A program made the position numbers and the translations under genes. Positions 1 to 10,317 of a DNA stretch of 64,000 nucleotides are shown in pieces. The stretch lies in NCBI GenBank assembly GCA_900239685.1, contig OENT01000007.1:1-64000 (forward strand), in the 5' to 3' direction. Positions within the stretch are counted from its first letter, which is position 1; each line of letters begins with the position of its first letter. Under the pieces are notes generated by a model. That model searched no databases. It was not told the origin of the DNA and saw only the letters and a program-made list of their open reading frames with translations. Origin of the DNA: Rotaria macrura. Lineage: Eukaryota > Rotifera > Eurotatoria > Philodinida > Philodinidae.

Positions 1-1803
1 CGAAATCTTAAATTTGTGTTTGGATCGGTTTTTACTCATTTCGTAGAGGAGAAAATGTTGTACAGCATATACGAAAATCATTATGGGATCTTTTAAAATG
101 CCTTCATCTCAGCTAATAAACGGTAAAAAATTGACTCAATTTTCACTTGAAAAATGGCCAATCATAAAACGTATTTCGTAAATAATTACAGATCTGTGTA
201 TGAAAATATAATATGTAAATAGCTAATTTTGTTCAGCTATCAATGCTCTATATTTTGGTATGTAACTTGAATAATGTCGTTAATTTTTTGTCATCTGAAA
301 AAGCTTAACTTTCGAGGGACAATTTTTAACTACATTCTTGAAATATTTTATTAAAAGCTAGACAGTAAAATCAGGCTTATTTTTGATCAACTCAACCAAA
401 CACATTAATAACTTGCATTTAGAGGTTTAAGATGATGCTGAACAAGATGAGAACATTAAATCAATAAACTAAATCTCGAGAAGTGCTTCAATTTCTCGAT
501 GTTCTCCTGAAAGCTCTCTTACCCTCATTAATTCACAAGCTTTGGTGATTATTTTCCAAAATTATGTTGAATTGTCATCAGAATCCTAACGATCGCTCTG
601 TAATCAATGGTCATACCCACATAAATCATCCACAGTCGCAAACGACCGTATACCTAGTGCTTACAGGAAAATATGGTGAATGCCTTTTTTAGCCATTTAC
701 TATTACCATGAGCGAAATCTTACGATGAATTATGATCGTCTCAAACGTTGAACGGGAAAAGTCTGGGTACACATTCGCCTTACCTACACGCTAAGTGTAA
801 ACGATAGTCTGATATTACAGTGAACGATCGGAGGCGATCACTATAGCTGATTCAGAACACTGCTGCCGTTTTCTTTAACCGTATTCGTTCGTAAGCAGTC
901 CTTTACGACAACATAATATTCTCTTTCACAACATCAGAAGGGGGAAACAGCTGATCTGTTTTGATCTTTTAGTCAAACAAATAAAAAAACAGAGAAATCA
1001 AAAACAAGAATCACTTTAATCAATTGGTACAATTTTCAGCCCATATCGTTCGAAATGATAATAAAGAATGAAACAGCTTAAACCAGACTTTCTTCATTTC
1101 TATCAGATTTCAGCTGCATCCTCCTTGCATGCGACCTTCCCATGCGCTAGATAGTCGAACAATCATAAATTAACTTCTATATTCTGAGCTTTTTGAACCT
1201 TTTGAGGAAACATTACTACAGGTTATCGAGGGCGAGCATTTTGAATCCGACGTTGAATTCAACATCTAGTCATTCTGTTGGAAAGGAACCCAACGAAGCA
1301 GAGAAATGGCTTTTGAATTCTTATCGGATAGAAAGATTTTTATGAGGAAAAAACGTGTGGTAAGAAAATTCGGCTATAGGCAATCCAATCAAGGAATTCA
1401 ATTCTCTCATTAGTTTTTCGATATTTCACTTTCAGATGGACAACCTTTATTTATTCGAAAAGTCTATTTTAATGAGGTTGCGAGTCGTTCCCAGTGGTTT
1501 TCGACTGTAGCACCAACGAACAGCTAGTTACTCATAAGATGGTTTTACCTTCGTATTCCCAGATGAAAGATCAGCATGAAAAGTATAATGTTCTTGCAGA
1601 ATGGCACACCAAAATCCGTTTATGTATGATTTCAATTTAACATTCAGGCTTCGGATAGACAACGGAAACTTTAGAAATAAAGACTAGGTCAGAATATTCA
1701 TTGGATTAGGGTTTCCGATTACGAACTCCTATGTCACGTATTGAACGGGTTTTCTATAGAAATCTATGAGAATCACCTAGATCATAAGCAAGAGTCTATC
1801 ACA
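1..1803. other. No gene seen
   Basis: Read on both strands, this stretch has no long open frame, no recognisable exon pair and no obvious transposon end. It looks like decayed intergenic DNA. Confidence 0.5.
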
Positions 1804-2017
1804 AGGGGGGGGGGAAGCGTGATTTACTTGACTCCAAAAACATTTTTGAGTCAGGCTGGAGTCAGGTTGGAGTCAAGTTGGAGCAAGGGGGGAAAAGCGT
1901 GACTCACTTGACTCCAAAAACATTTTTGAGTCAGCCTGAAGTCAACATGGAGTCAGGTTGGAGTTAAGATAGAGTCAAGTTGGAGCATGCACTCGAGGAG
2001 TCACGCTTTTCCCCCCT
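1804..2017. mobile_element. Small inverted-repeat element with GGAGTCA repeats, plus a partial copy
   Basis: Bases 1887-1905 (GGGGGGAAAAGCGTGACTC) are repeated perfectly in inverse orientation at 1998-2016, giving a 130-bp element with 19-bp terminal inverted repeats. The interior is a degenerate minisatellite of TGGAGTCA/TTGAGTCA units. A second left half starts at about 1804 in a longer G run, so the locus looks like a full copy preceded by a truncated copy. No convincing target duplication is visible. It is non-coding, and the class is unknown. Confidence 0.6.
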
Positions 2018-2274
2018 AGAGACTTCCAGAATGTTATAAAGTCATCTAGAATTTTCTGTAATATCTAATAATGATCTAGCACTTACTAGAATTTTCCAGC
2101 AAATTCTAGAACCTTCAGTGACCATGCGCTATGAATGATCGAGAATGATTTTGAAGGCTCTCAGATATGTTACAATGGTATATGGCTATAAGGAGATAAG
2201 AGTGCAAGGGTATCAGGTTGCAGGGGTATAGGGCTATAACGGAGTAAGGCCACAAGGTTATAATGTATCTATAC

Positions 2275-2849
2275 GGGCTGTTCATGGGTACTCAACCAAA
2301 AAAACACAAAGTATCCAAATGTTTTTAATTTCCACCTAGTTTTGTAGAGCTCGTTTCGCTGATCATTTAAGTACAAAACAAAATTAAAATTCATAGGGAG
2401 AAAAGCTTTTATAGCGAAAATACTAAAACTGGTTTTTTATTAGAAGTACCTTAGGTTTTTCGGTATTTTAGTCCTAGCGCAGTCATTTTTAGACTTTTTT
2501 TAAAAAAAAATTATACCAAAATGTTCAGCTCGATTAGCTCTACAAGATAGGATGGTATAAAATTACTTAAAGATATTTTCCAATGATTCACTTAGCTAAA
2601 TGCCCTGAAAAAGTAGGTGTCTTTATTTGAAAATGGCTACATTCTGCTGGAATCTGAAATACAGGGTTTTGTAGAGCGGAACGAGCTCTACAAGACCATG
2701 TGTTCCGTTTTTCATATAAGTCAGAAACATTGCTTAAATATCGTCACGAAATTATGAGCATGATCCTTGATGGGGAAAAGAGTTATGCGTCCGATGATTG
2801 ATCAATTTTACCGTTTAGATCTTAGATTCAGAATCAGACGCGATGACTA
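2275..2849 (+). repeat. Left 575-bp terminal inverted repeat
   Basis: This arm matches the reverse complement of 4046-4620 without any length change over 575 bases. The homology stops sharply after GATGACTA at 2849. Confidence 0.85.
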
Positions 2850-3142
2850 CAATGAAAAAATTTTGTTTCCATAAAAAGAGGAAAAGGAAACTCACTCATC
2901 ACGTATTTTTTCATATTAAGTAACTGAAAAACAGCATTGAGTTCTTGTTTTGCTGATTTGTTTGCAAGAATACTTTCTTTGCGAAATGGTGAATCAATTT
3001 TCTCTATTTCATCTTCAAATGCTATATCCATAGCTTCCAAATCGAATGAATCATCTAAGACATTTGATAAACCTTCATAGCTTCTTTGACATATCTTATC
3101 ACCTTCTTTCAAAATTACGGAAGCCCAATGTGAATTACACAT
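2834..3142 (-). CDS. Short ORF inside the transposon, unrecognised
   Basis: A 102-codon frame with a true ATG at 3142 runs through the transposon middle and ends inside the left inverted repeat. The first 75 residues are rich in Asp/Glu and Lys. A possible splice donor follows the Met-Lys-Lys-Tyr stretch near 2900, so this may be one exon of a lost transposon protein rather than a complete gene. I see no catalytic triad, zinc finger or other known domain. It could also be a chance frame. Confidence 0.3.
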   Translation of the reverse strand: MCNSHWASVILKEGDKICQRSYEGLSNVLDDSFDLEAMDIAFEDEIEKIDSPFRKESILANKSAKQELNAVFQLLNMKKYVMSEFPFPLFMETKFFHCSHRV

Positions 3143-3375
3143 GATTTGACGATTGACTATATCGGCTTGCGTTGCGTCAATGAACTAAAGATCTTCAGGA
3201 TGCGTTGGTTTTGAACCAGATCGCGTACAATGAGCATGTGATGGATGAGGACATCACCTTTTTTTATATGGTATCTTTAGCAGTTTCTGATGAATATATC
3301 TCACTATAGCCAGAGTATATTCCACAAAGAGAATTATCAAAGTGATGAATTATTCCAACCATTATTAGTAATAAT

Positions 3376-3845
3376 TAGGGGTGCAACAAATCATAAATGG
3401 ATTTTGGATTTGTCAACAAATCCCTGAGATTTGGACTTGGATTTGGTTTCTGGATTTGGGTTATGGTTAGAACTGAGTTCCTAGCTGTGGATTTCTTCTA
3501 AATTTTGATCACAGGATTGTTTATATTACTTTTTTCAGCTTAGATTTGGGATTCGGGATTGGTGATACGTTTGGAATTTGGGGTTTGGACTTGGATTTGG
3601 GTCTTAGATTTGGATTTGGACTTGGGATTTCTTTTCTATCTAACATCAATCGAATTTTGTAGCCGTGCCTCATTCAAACCAAATCCAAATCCCAAAGCCT
3701 ACCCAAATCCTAACCATAATGATACAGACCAAATCCCAAATCCAAATCTAAGACACAAATCCAAATCCAAACCCAAATCTCTGTCGAGAACAAATGCAAA
3801 TCTATTTGCACCAAATTCCAAGGCCTTGGATTTGTTGCACCCCTA
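3376..3845. mobile_element. hAT-like MITE nested in the long-TIR transposon
   Basis: The element starts TAGGGGTGCAACAAATC and ends with its inverse. It is flanked by a perfect 8-bp direct repeat GTAATAAT (3368-3375 and 3846-3853), the hAT target-duplication length, and fits the hAT site bias of T at position 2 and A at position 7. The interior is a long imperfect palindrome: TTGGATTTGG-type repeats on the left and CCAAATCCAAATCC-type repeats on the right, so transcripts would fold into one hairpin. The open frame across it (3559-3846) merely reads the repeat and is not a gene. Confidence 0.85.
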
Positions 3846-4045
3846 GTAATAATTGGACTTGAACGTGAGAAGACTCCACAATAACTTCAATTATTATTTA
3901 TAATTATGCAGATAATGTGTTAGAGGTCATATAATATCAAAGTATTTCAATATAAGATGATGTTGTGAGGTACAATATTGATGTAACTGCATTTCATAGA
4001 AACTAGTGATTTAAGTATATTAGTTTCATATAATTTCCGAAGAGA

Positions 4046-4620
4046 TAGTCATCGCGTCTGATTCTGAATCTAAGATCTAAACGGTAAAATTGATCAATCA
4101 TCGGACGCATAACTCTTTTCCCCATCAAGGATCATGCTCATAATTTCGTGACGATATTTAAGCAATGTTTCTGACTTATATGAAAAACGGAACACATGGT
4201 CTTGTAGAGCTCGTTCCGCTCTACAAAACCCTGTATTTCAGATTCCAGCAGAATGTAGCCATTTTCAAATAAAGACACCTACTTTTTCAGGGCATTTAGC
4301 TAAGTGAATCATTGGAAAATATCTTTAAGTAATTTTATACCATCCTATCTTGTAGAGCTAATCGAGCTGAACATTTTGGTATAATTTTTTTTTAAAAAAA
4401 GTCTAAAAATGACTGCGCTAGGACTAAAATACCGAAAAACCTAAGGTACTTCTAATAAAAAACCAGTTTTAGTATTTTCGCTATAAAAGCTTTTCTCCCT
4501 ATGAATTTTAATTTTGTTTTGTACTTAAATGATCAGCGAAACGAGCTCTACAAAACTAGGTGGAAATTAAAAACATTTGGATACTTTGTGTTTTTTTGGT
4601 TGAGTACCCATGAACAGCCC
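4046..4620 (-). repeat. Right 575-bp terminal inverted repeat
   Basis: Inverse copy of 2275-2849. The outer end reads GAGTACCCATGAACAGCCC, followed by ATATA. Confidence 0.85.
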
Positions 4621-4626
4621 ATATAC

Positions 4627-7600
4627 AATTCGAACCGTCAGATTGTCTATTATTGGATTAAGCTTGAAGCACAGATATGAAACTTTACAGAAAAAACAGT
4701 CGTACAGTATGCATGGGATCTCGCTAGTATTTTCTATTTCTATGTTAGTTACTTTTATGTAAAATAGAACTACACGTCAGAAAAGATTGAAAGACATACT
4801 TCATGTGTTCTCAATTCAAAATTATGAAAGTCCAACACAATTATTGCTGACTCGTATAGAATTGAGTCAAAAGAACATGTCTTCGAGTTTTCTATTTCGA
4901 TGCTCCATGTATTTTATTTTATTCATTATAACAGTCAATGCATATCGTGTTTCTTTCTTATTCTGCCGAAAGAGAAGGAAATTTTCTTGAAATAAGTAAA
5001 ATTATAAGCGATTTTTCTCCTCAAGAGGAATCTAGTTGGACTTTCATGATTTCGAATCGAAAACAAATGAATTATATCATTCAATCCTTTCTGCCGTGCA
5101 ATCTCTATTTTACATGAAAATAAGTAACATAGAAATAGAAAACATGTAAACAGTCAGAGTATCATGTAAGCTGAAAAAAACCATTCAATCACAATTAACC
5201 TCTGTGATAATGAATCACATATTTATTGATAGAGTTATGTTGTAGTTAATCTGAAAAGTTAAATTGAGTTGTGTACGACGTTGAGAATCTAAGAGAGATG
5301 TTTGATTTTCTAGTAGAAATTGATCTACGGCTTCGAATTGGTATTCAATATTGGATTGATAGGCAATTAAGCAGAAGATATGGTAGGTTGTGGTTTATTT
5401 TTCAAATCAAAGACAAAAACAATTTTTTTACATTAATTTCTTGAGTAATTATCGTGTCGATTATATGTCGTAGTTTATATTCATAAATATAATGTGATAA
5501 AAGTAAACACTGATGAATAAAATAATGAAGTAGATAAATTTATGTGAATACCTGAATTACAATAGTCTGAACTACAACAAAATATTTGAGTATTTTCATA
5601 AGATGTTTCTGTTGGACAAAAAAAAACTGAACCCTTTGATATTAAACGACGACCGTCACCTAAATTGACAATTGTTTTCTATAGAGAAAATAGAATGGCA
5701 TCGATACTTGTTGTCTTGATTGCATCCCTAGTAAAAACTTACAGTACATTGAGCAAGAAAATTTGTATTGTTCGTTAAAGTTACATATGGATAAGTTTCT
5801 ATGAATGGTTCTGGACAATCTGTACATTGATAGCATACAATTGCATTGACCATATGAACATCTAGTTGATAGATATGAAAATTAAATTACAATGAATACT
5901 ATATTTTACTAGATAAAATGAATATGCCAATTAAAAATCGATACAAGTCCATGATATTCATTGGTTGACCTCAATCTTCTACAAAAAATAAAATCAAGGT
6001 GAATAAAGTTTTCTTTGTATTGTTTGAATGAAATACTACTAACCGTTCATTCTTGTATCTTTTTCTTTTCATCTTTAAATAAATGCCTCCGCAATAGCTA
6101 ACAAGCAGATTGTTCTAATTTTTTTGCTGTTCTTACTTTCTATGAATGGCCATCATGTTAGATTGGAAGAGCAGCTATTAGTTTCTATTTACTTCAGTTC
6201 TTTTCTTTTATTGTCACGTTAATCGAATAGGTTTATAAACATATAGTATTGCATTTGATTAAATACGACAAAAAAATGAACGTCGAACCATTCATATCGT
6301 TTTCCTTGTTCAAACTGCACTTATTCAAATTTGTTAAATATTGATAATGTTCAAGAATCGAACGAACAAATTGCATGTATGATTGAAACTTGTGAAAAAA
6401 AAGTTCTATGACTGAAAATCGAACAGTATTTAAACCTCAACATTAGTTACATGTAGATCGAAAAAATAACTCGATAACAATATTGTACAGCTGACTCGTT
6501 CCGATTGAAAAGCTACAAATTTTCGATGAATAGTTGTATCCTTGATTTGAATGGTACCGAAACAAGACAAGACTTGAATTTATGTTATCCATATTTTTCA
6601 ATAGAATAACTTGTAGAGAACAAGTGAACATTTTTCTCGAAATAGTTTGATTAAGTTGTAATTGTATACTAACGTGAGCCATGCGTTTCATTACATTCAC
6701 AAATCAATACCATGTTTTGTTCTTGTATGAAAAAACTATCAATTGATTACGGTTAGCTCGATATTCAAACTCAATGTGTGAGACTGAAAGTAATCATATC
6801 TTTTTCTTCGGATTCACGAACTTATTTCGTGTACTCTCTAATCTCATTTGATTACCAAATTGTATTGTAATCAAGCGAAAAATACGGATGAATTGTTTGT
6901 CATGAATTAGCATATCTACAATGATCGATAGTACGCAAAGATAATACGTTTATTGTTAATGTTTTGCTTTCATCATCTTCAAGATTACGTTATTTCTATT
7001 AAAAATTTTTAAATATTTTTGATTTGAACGATTTCGTCTATAGTAAATCAAACAGCATTGTTTTACAATGGACGAGCAACTCTTTTTATATTTCATGGAA
7101 ATCGATGAGCGTGAATTCATACACTATAAAAAATGATGAACATCATATGTTAATTACTTTTAGAATGGAATAAAATAAGCTAAATACCGATTAGTATATA
7201 CGATTATGTAATAAATCATAAAACGAGTAGTGCGAGTTATCAAATATTTGTAGAGGAACTTAAAATATCAATAAGAATTCATTGTTAAGCAAATAACATG
7301 ATAGTTCAATTGTCATTCATCTTTTCTACTGATGTTCTTGTGTGTTTAACTCTATTCATTCGGTGATAAACTGTAGAATTTTGTACTTTCTAAATTTGCC
7401 ATTTTATTTTATAAAACCAAAATATTATTGTTCAAATTTTTCGAATAATTAAACTTTAAATTAATTAACTTTGTCTTTCAACTCATTGCGATAATCGCTT
7501 TCAGTAAATAGAAACAACAAGCAAGGGTATAACCCTTTGCAAACCAGAATCGAGAAAAAGAAATACCACTTAGGTCAAAGAATCGATTGATTTTAAATCA

Positions 7601-9233
7601 ACTATTTTGGATATTATCACGAAAAATATAATGAAACGATCATAGTGGAACTATCCTTTTGAAATGTGACACATTTTAGACTTTGATGAGTTTTCTCTAG
7701 ATCAACATTCAAAACACTTGGAATTGCTTGGAGTGTGGATTAGATGCAATATTTTATAGTGTTCTAGTGCCGAAAGTGATAGTTAAATTACTCGTCCTTT
7801 GAATATTCACGGCAACATCAAATGAAGATATAATTCGTATTGTGTGTGTGGTATTAATAGGATTAAGGCGCGTGTGATCATCGAAATGACTCAATTCCAT
7901 TGATGATGTCCTTTGCAAGCCATGCAATTTCAATAGAATTGAATTGTATCGATTTCTAGATTAGGAAATTCATCTTGATGAGTGTTTATTTGGAACATAT
8001 AACTATTGAACAGCTTTGAGTATCCTGGAAAATTCAAAATTTCTTTTGTATTGAATAATTATCAAAAAACTTTGTGTCAAAAACGTGACGCATCAAAGAC
8101 AAAGGTTCAAAACTCAGTTCTAAACTGTAACAACTATCGTCTAGTTTCGCGACATGAAACTAGGAAATATTGTTTCCTTCCTGGCGTGATGTGATTTTTG
8201 AGAATATTGTTTTTGTACATAGTAGCTTTAAGTGTATTGGACAGCTACTGAAAATGTTATTCTGAAATTTCTTTCGTTAAATTTAGAAATTTATATTTAA
8301 TGAAGTGTAAGCATAAACAGGCAACATTCTTGCATTAAAGAAAGACTTATTGTTATATGAAATGTCAGATTTCCTGAAAACTCTTGACGATATAATAGTA
8401 TCCATGTTAAAGTTTGACCATTTTGCTTTCTTTTTTATAGATTTTTATCTTAAGAACTAGAATCCAGGGATTTTTTCATCTATGGCAATGTAACATTCTA
8501 TTTCCGGAAAAAAAACGAATCCTTCAGTGTCATTTGCTTTTTGTTGTTGCAAGTGAAATCAATACAAATATCTGGTAATTCATGTTCAAATTTATGAATT
8601 TAACCGATGTATTTCTAGTTCTGATATTATAACTTATAGCTGATTAAAGTTTACTATTTCTTGTCTTTCTCCTGCTATTTGTAATGATGATCTGATTAAT
8701 ATTCAAACATCATTACAGTTTGCATATTCGTTTGCGTCCATGATTGTAGAGGTTCTCTATTTATCGAACATTTCACAAAACACAATATGTTTTTTTACTT
8801 ATATTCATAGATCTCTTACATCAAATGTTCTTGATACTCATGCATAAAACCTGCGATCACTTTGAAACAATTTTCATACCGAGAAGCATGATAACAAAAA
8901 GTGCTCACATATAAGAGAGACTGACATTTTCGACATAAAATGGTTTCATACGTTTGAACAGCATTCATAATTAGGACACGTTTACTTTTAGTGATTTCTT
9001 CTTTGTGTTCATGGAAGAAAACAGAAACTTCGTTTGACAAGAATCATAATCAAAAAGAATTCAAAAATAATCAGCGATGATTTTGTTTTGTTTGTTTCAA
9101 TAGATCTATTTATTTTAAAACTACAATTAAAATACGAACGTTACAATGGCTTTCCGATCTTTCGTTCTTTGATGCATATATATATATATAAATACACATA
9201 CATGTATAGATTTATATACAAAGACTCGATATT
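4627..9233. other. Gene-free AT-rich stretch
   Basis: No frame here shows coding composition or splice-linked continuation. Frames of 60-85 codons at 4787-4990, 6443-6700 and 8006-8194 lack any family signature. A Cys-containing minus frame at 8816-9040 lacks an ATG start for its full length. A short (AT)n run lies at about 9177-9190. Confidence 0.5.
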
Positions 9234-10002
9234 TTAATCAATAGATTCTGATGGCATCGATCGAATACGGCGACAACGATGTGGTTGTTGACTTGTCGTA
9301 GAACTGGAAACAATATCATGTAATGGTTGTTCATATTTGGCACGTAAACGACGTTCAAATCGAAGAAAACTTTGTCGTTGTCGTTTTATTTGACGTTTTA
9401 ATTGTCGAAAATTTAATCGTTTTTTTCTTATAGCTAATGATTGTGGTCGTCGATGACGATACTTTTCTTTAAGTAAACGTGCTTCAATTTGTACTTGAAT
9501 ATTTTCATCGATTAATTTGCGGGCTTCACGTTCAAGACGTTCACTTTCTTCTTGTAAACGAGCAGTTGTTGTCAGTAGTTCATTTAGTTCATTCTCTTGA
9601 AATTTTGAATAAAAAGAAAAGTTGTTAGTTTTTCTTCTACTCAGCAACGTCATGGTGATGGGGAGAAGAAGAGGATTAAGAAAGAAAATTTCATATACAT
9701 ACGAAGTTGCTCAATTAATTGATTGTATTGGTCAGTGGCTGTATTATCAACTTGACTTTGATCGATCTACTTTGAAAGATAAAAATTTTAAATTTTAAAA
9801 TTGTCGACTTACTTTCCGTTCGCGGCACATTTCTAAATAAAGTTCGATGGTGGATCTAAATATAAACACGTTTCTTTTATTTGTTTATAGTTTTCTTTGT
9901 TTTATCGAAATATTGTATATCGATCACCATCAGCTTTCTCCTCCATTTTATTGTTATCATCATCATCATTTACCTAGTATCGACTTGTCGAATACAACAC
10001 AT
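9234..10002 (-). CDS. Small basic coiled-coil protein, unrecognised family
   Basis: Four exons join with correct GT-AG sites and phases: 10002-9974 (29 nt, with the ATG), 9855-9813, 9766-9703 and 9595-9234, giving 165 aa. Residues about 35-85 form a heptad-like coiled coil rich in Leu/Glu. They are followed by a very basic Arg/Lys/Gln helix (about 85-135) and a Ser/Thr-rich tail. The phase agreement across three short introns (46-118 bases) is the main evidence that it is real. The gene lies 315 bases downstream of the TSC2 stop on the same strand, so readthrough or operon-like co-transcription is conceivable. I do not recognise the family. A centrosomal, ciliary or RNA-binding role would be a guess. 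Confidence 0.7.
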
Positions 10003-10317
10003 AGAAGAGAGAAGAAGCAAATAACAACAAGAGAACGAAAAATGTGAGAAACATGCAAAAAATAATAGTAATAATAAATCTGGCGAATACAAACGACTGT
10101 TTTGGTCTTATTAAAGAATAGGTGTATAGAAGAGATAGCAGATATTGAATAGTACTACCTAATTAAGAATGAAGTAGAAAGTGAACAGTGATTACAGTAA
10201 CAACAGAAAGATGAAGAAGATTTGGCTTCCAAGAAACACTTGATTGTATATTATAGTGGAGAGAGAGATCTGGCATTTCAAATTTATTTTTGTCTCATTT
10301 TTTTATTAGATATGAAT
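10003..10317. other. Spacer between TSC2 stop and coiled-coil gene
   Basis: Short AT-rich spacer that must hold the 3' end of TSC2 and the 5' region of the coiled-coil gene. No clear polyadenylation signal stands out. Confidence 0.4.

Larger units (their letters stand above)
2270..4625. mobile_element. 2.35-kb DNA transposon with 575-bp terminal inverted repeats
   Basis: The two ends are long near-perfect inverted copies of equal length, 2275-2849 and 4046-4620. Both begin GGGCTGTTCATGGGTACTC when read inward and are flanked by TATA, consistent with a TA or TATA target duplication. Removing the nested 470-bp MITE (3376-3845) and one 8-bp duplication leaves about 1.87 kb. The middle encodes only a short minus-strand frame (2834-3142), so the copy is probably non-autonomous. 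The arms contain several TTGTAGAGC/GCTCTACAA words, including a hairpin near 2673-2695, which could be internal transposase-binding sites (inference). The superfamily is not identified. Confidence 0.8.

Noticed and set aside
3559-3846. 95-codon plus-strand frame rich in Asn/Pro/Lys
   Set aside because: It translates the GGATTT/AAATCC repeats of the nested MITE; the composition follows the repeat, not a gene.
8816-9040. Minus-strand frame with a Cys-x2-Cys motif
   Set aside because: Full length needs a TTG start, there is no splice partner, and it lies beyond the stop of the coiled-coil gene. The Cys spacing alone does not support a zinc protein.
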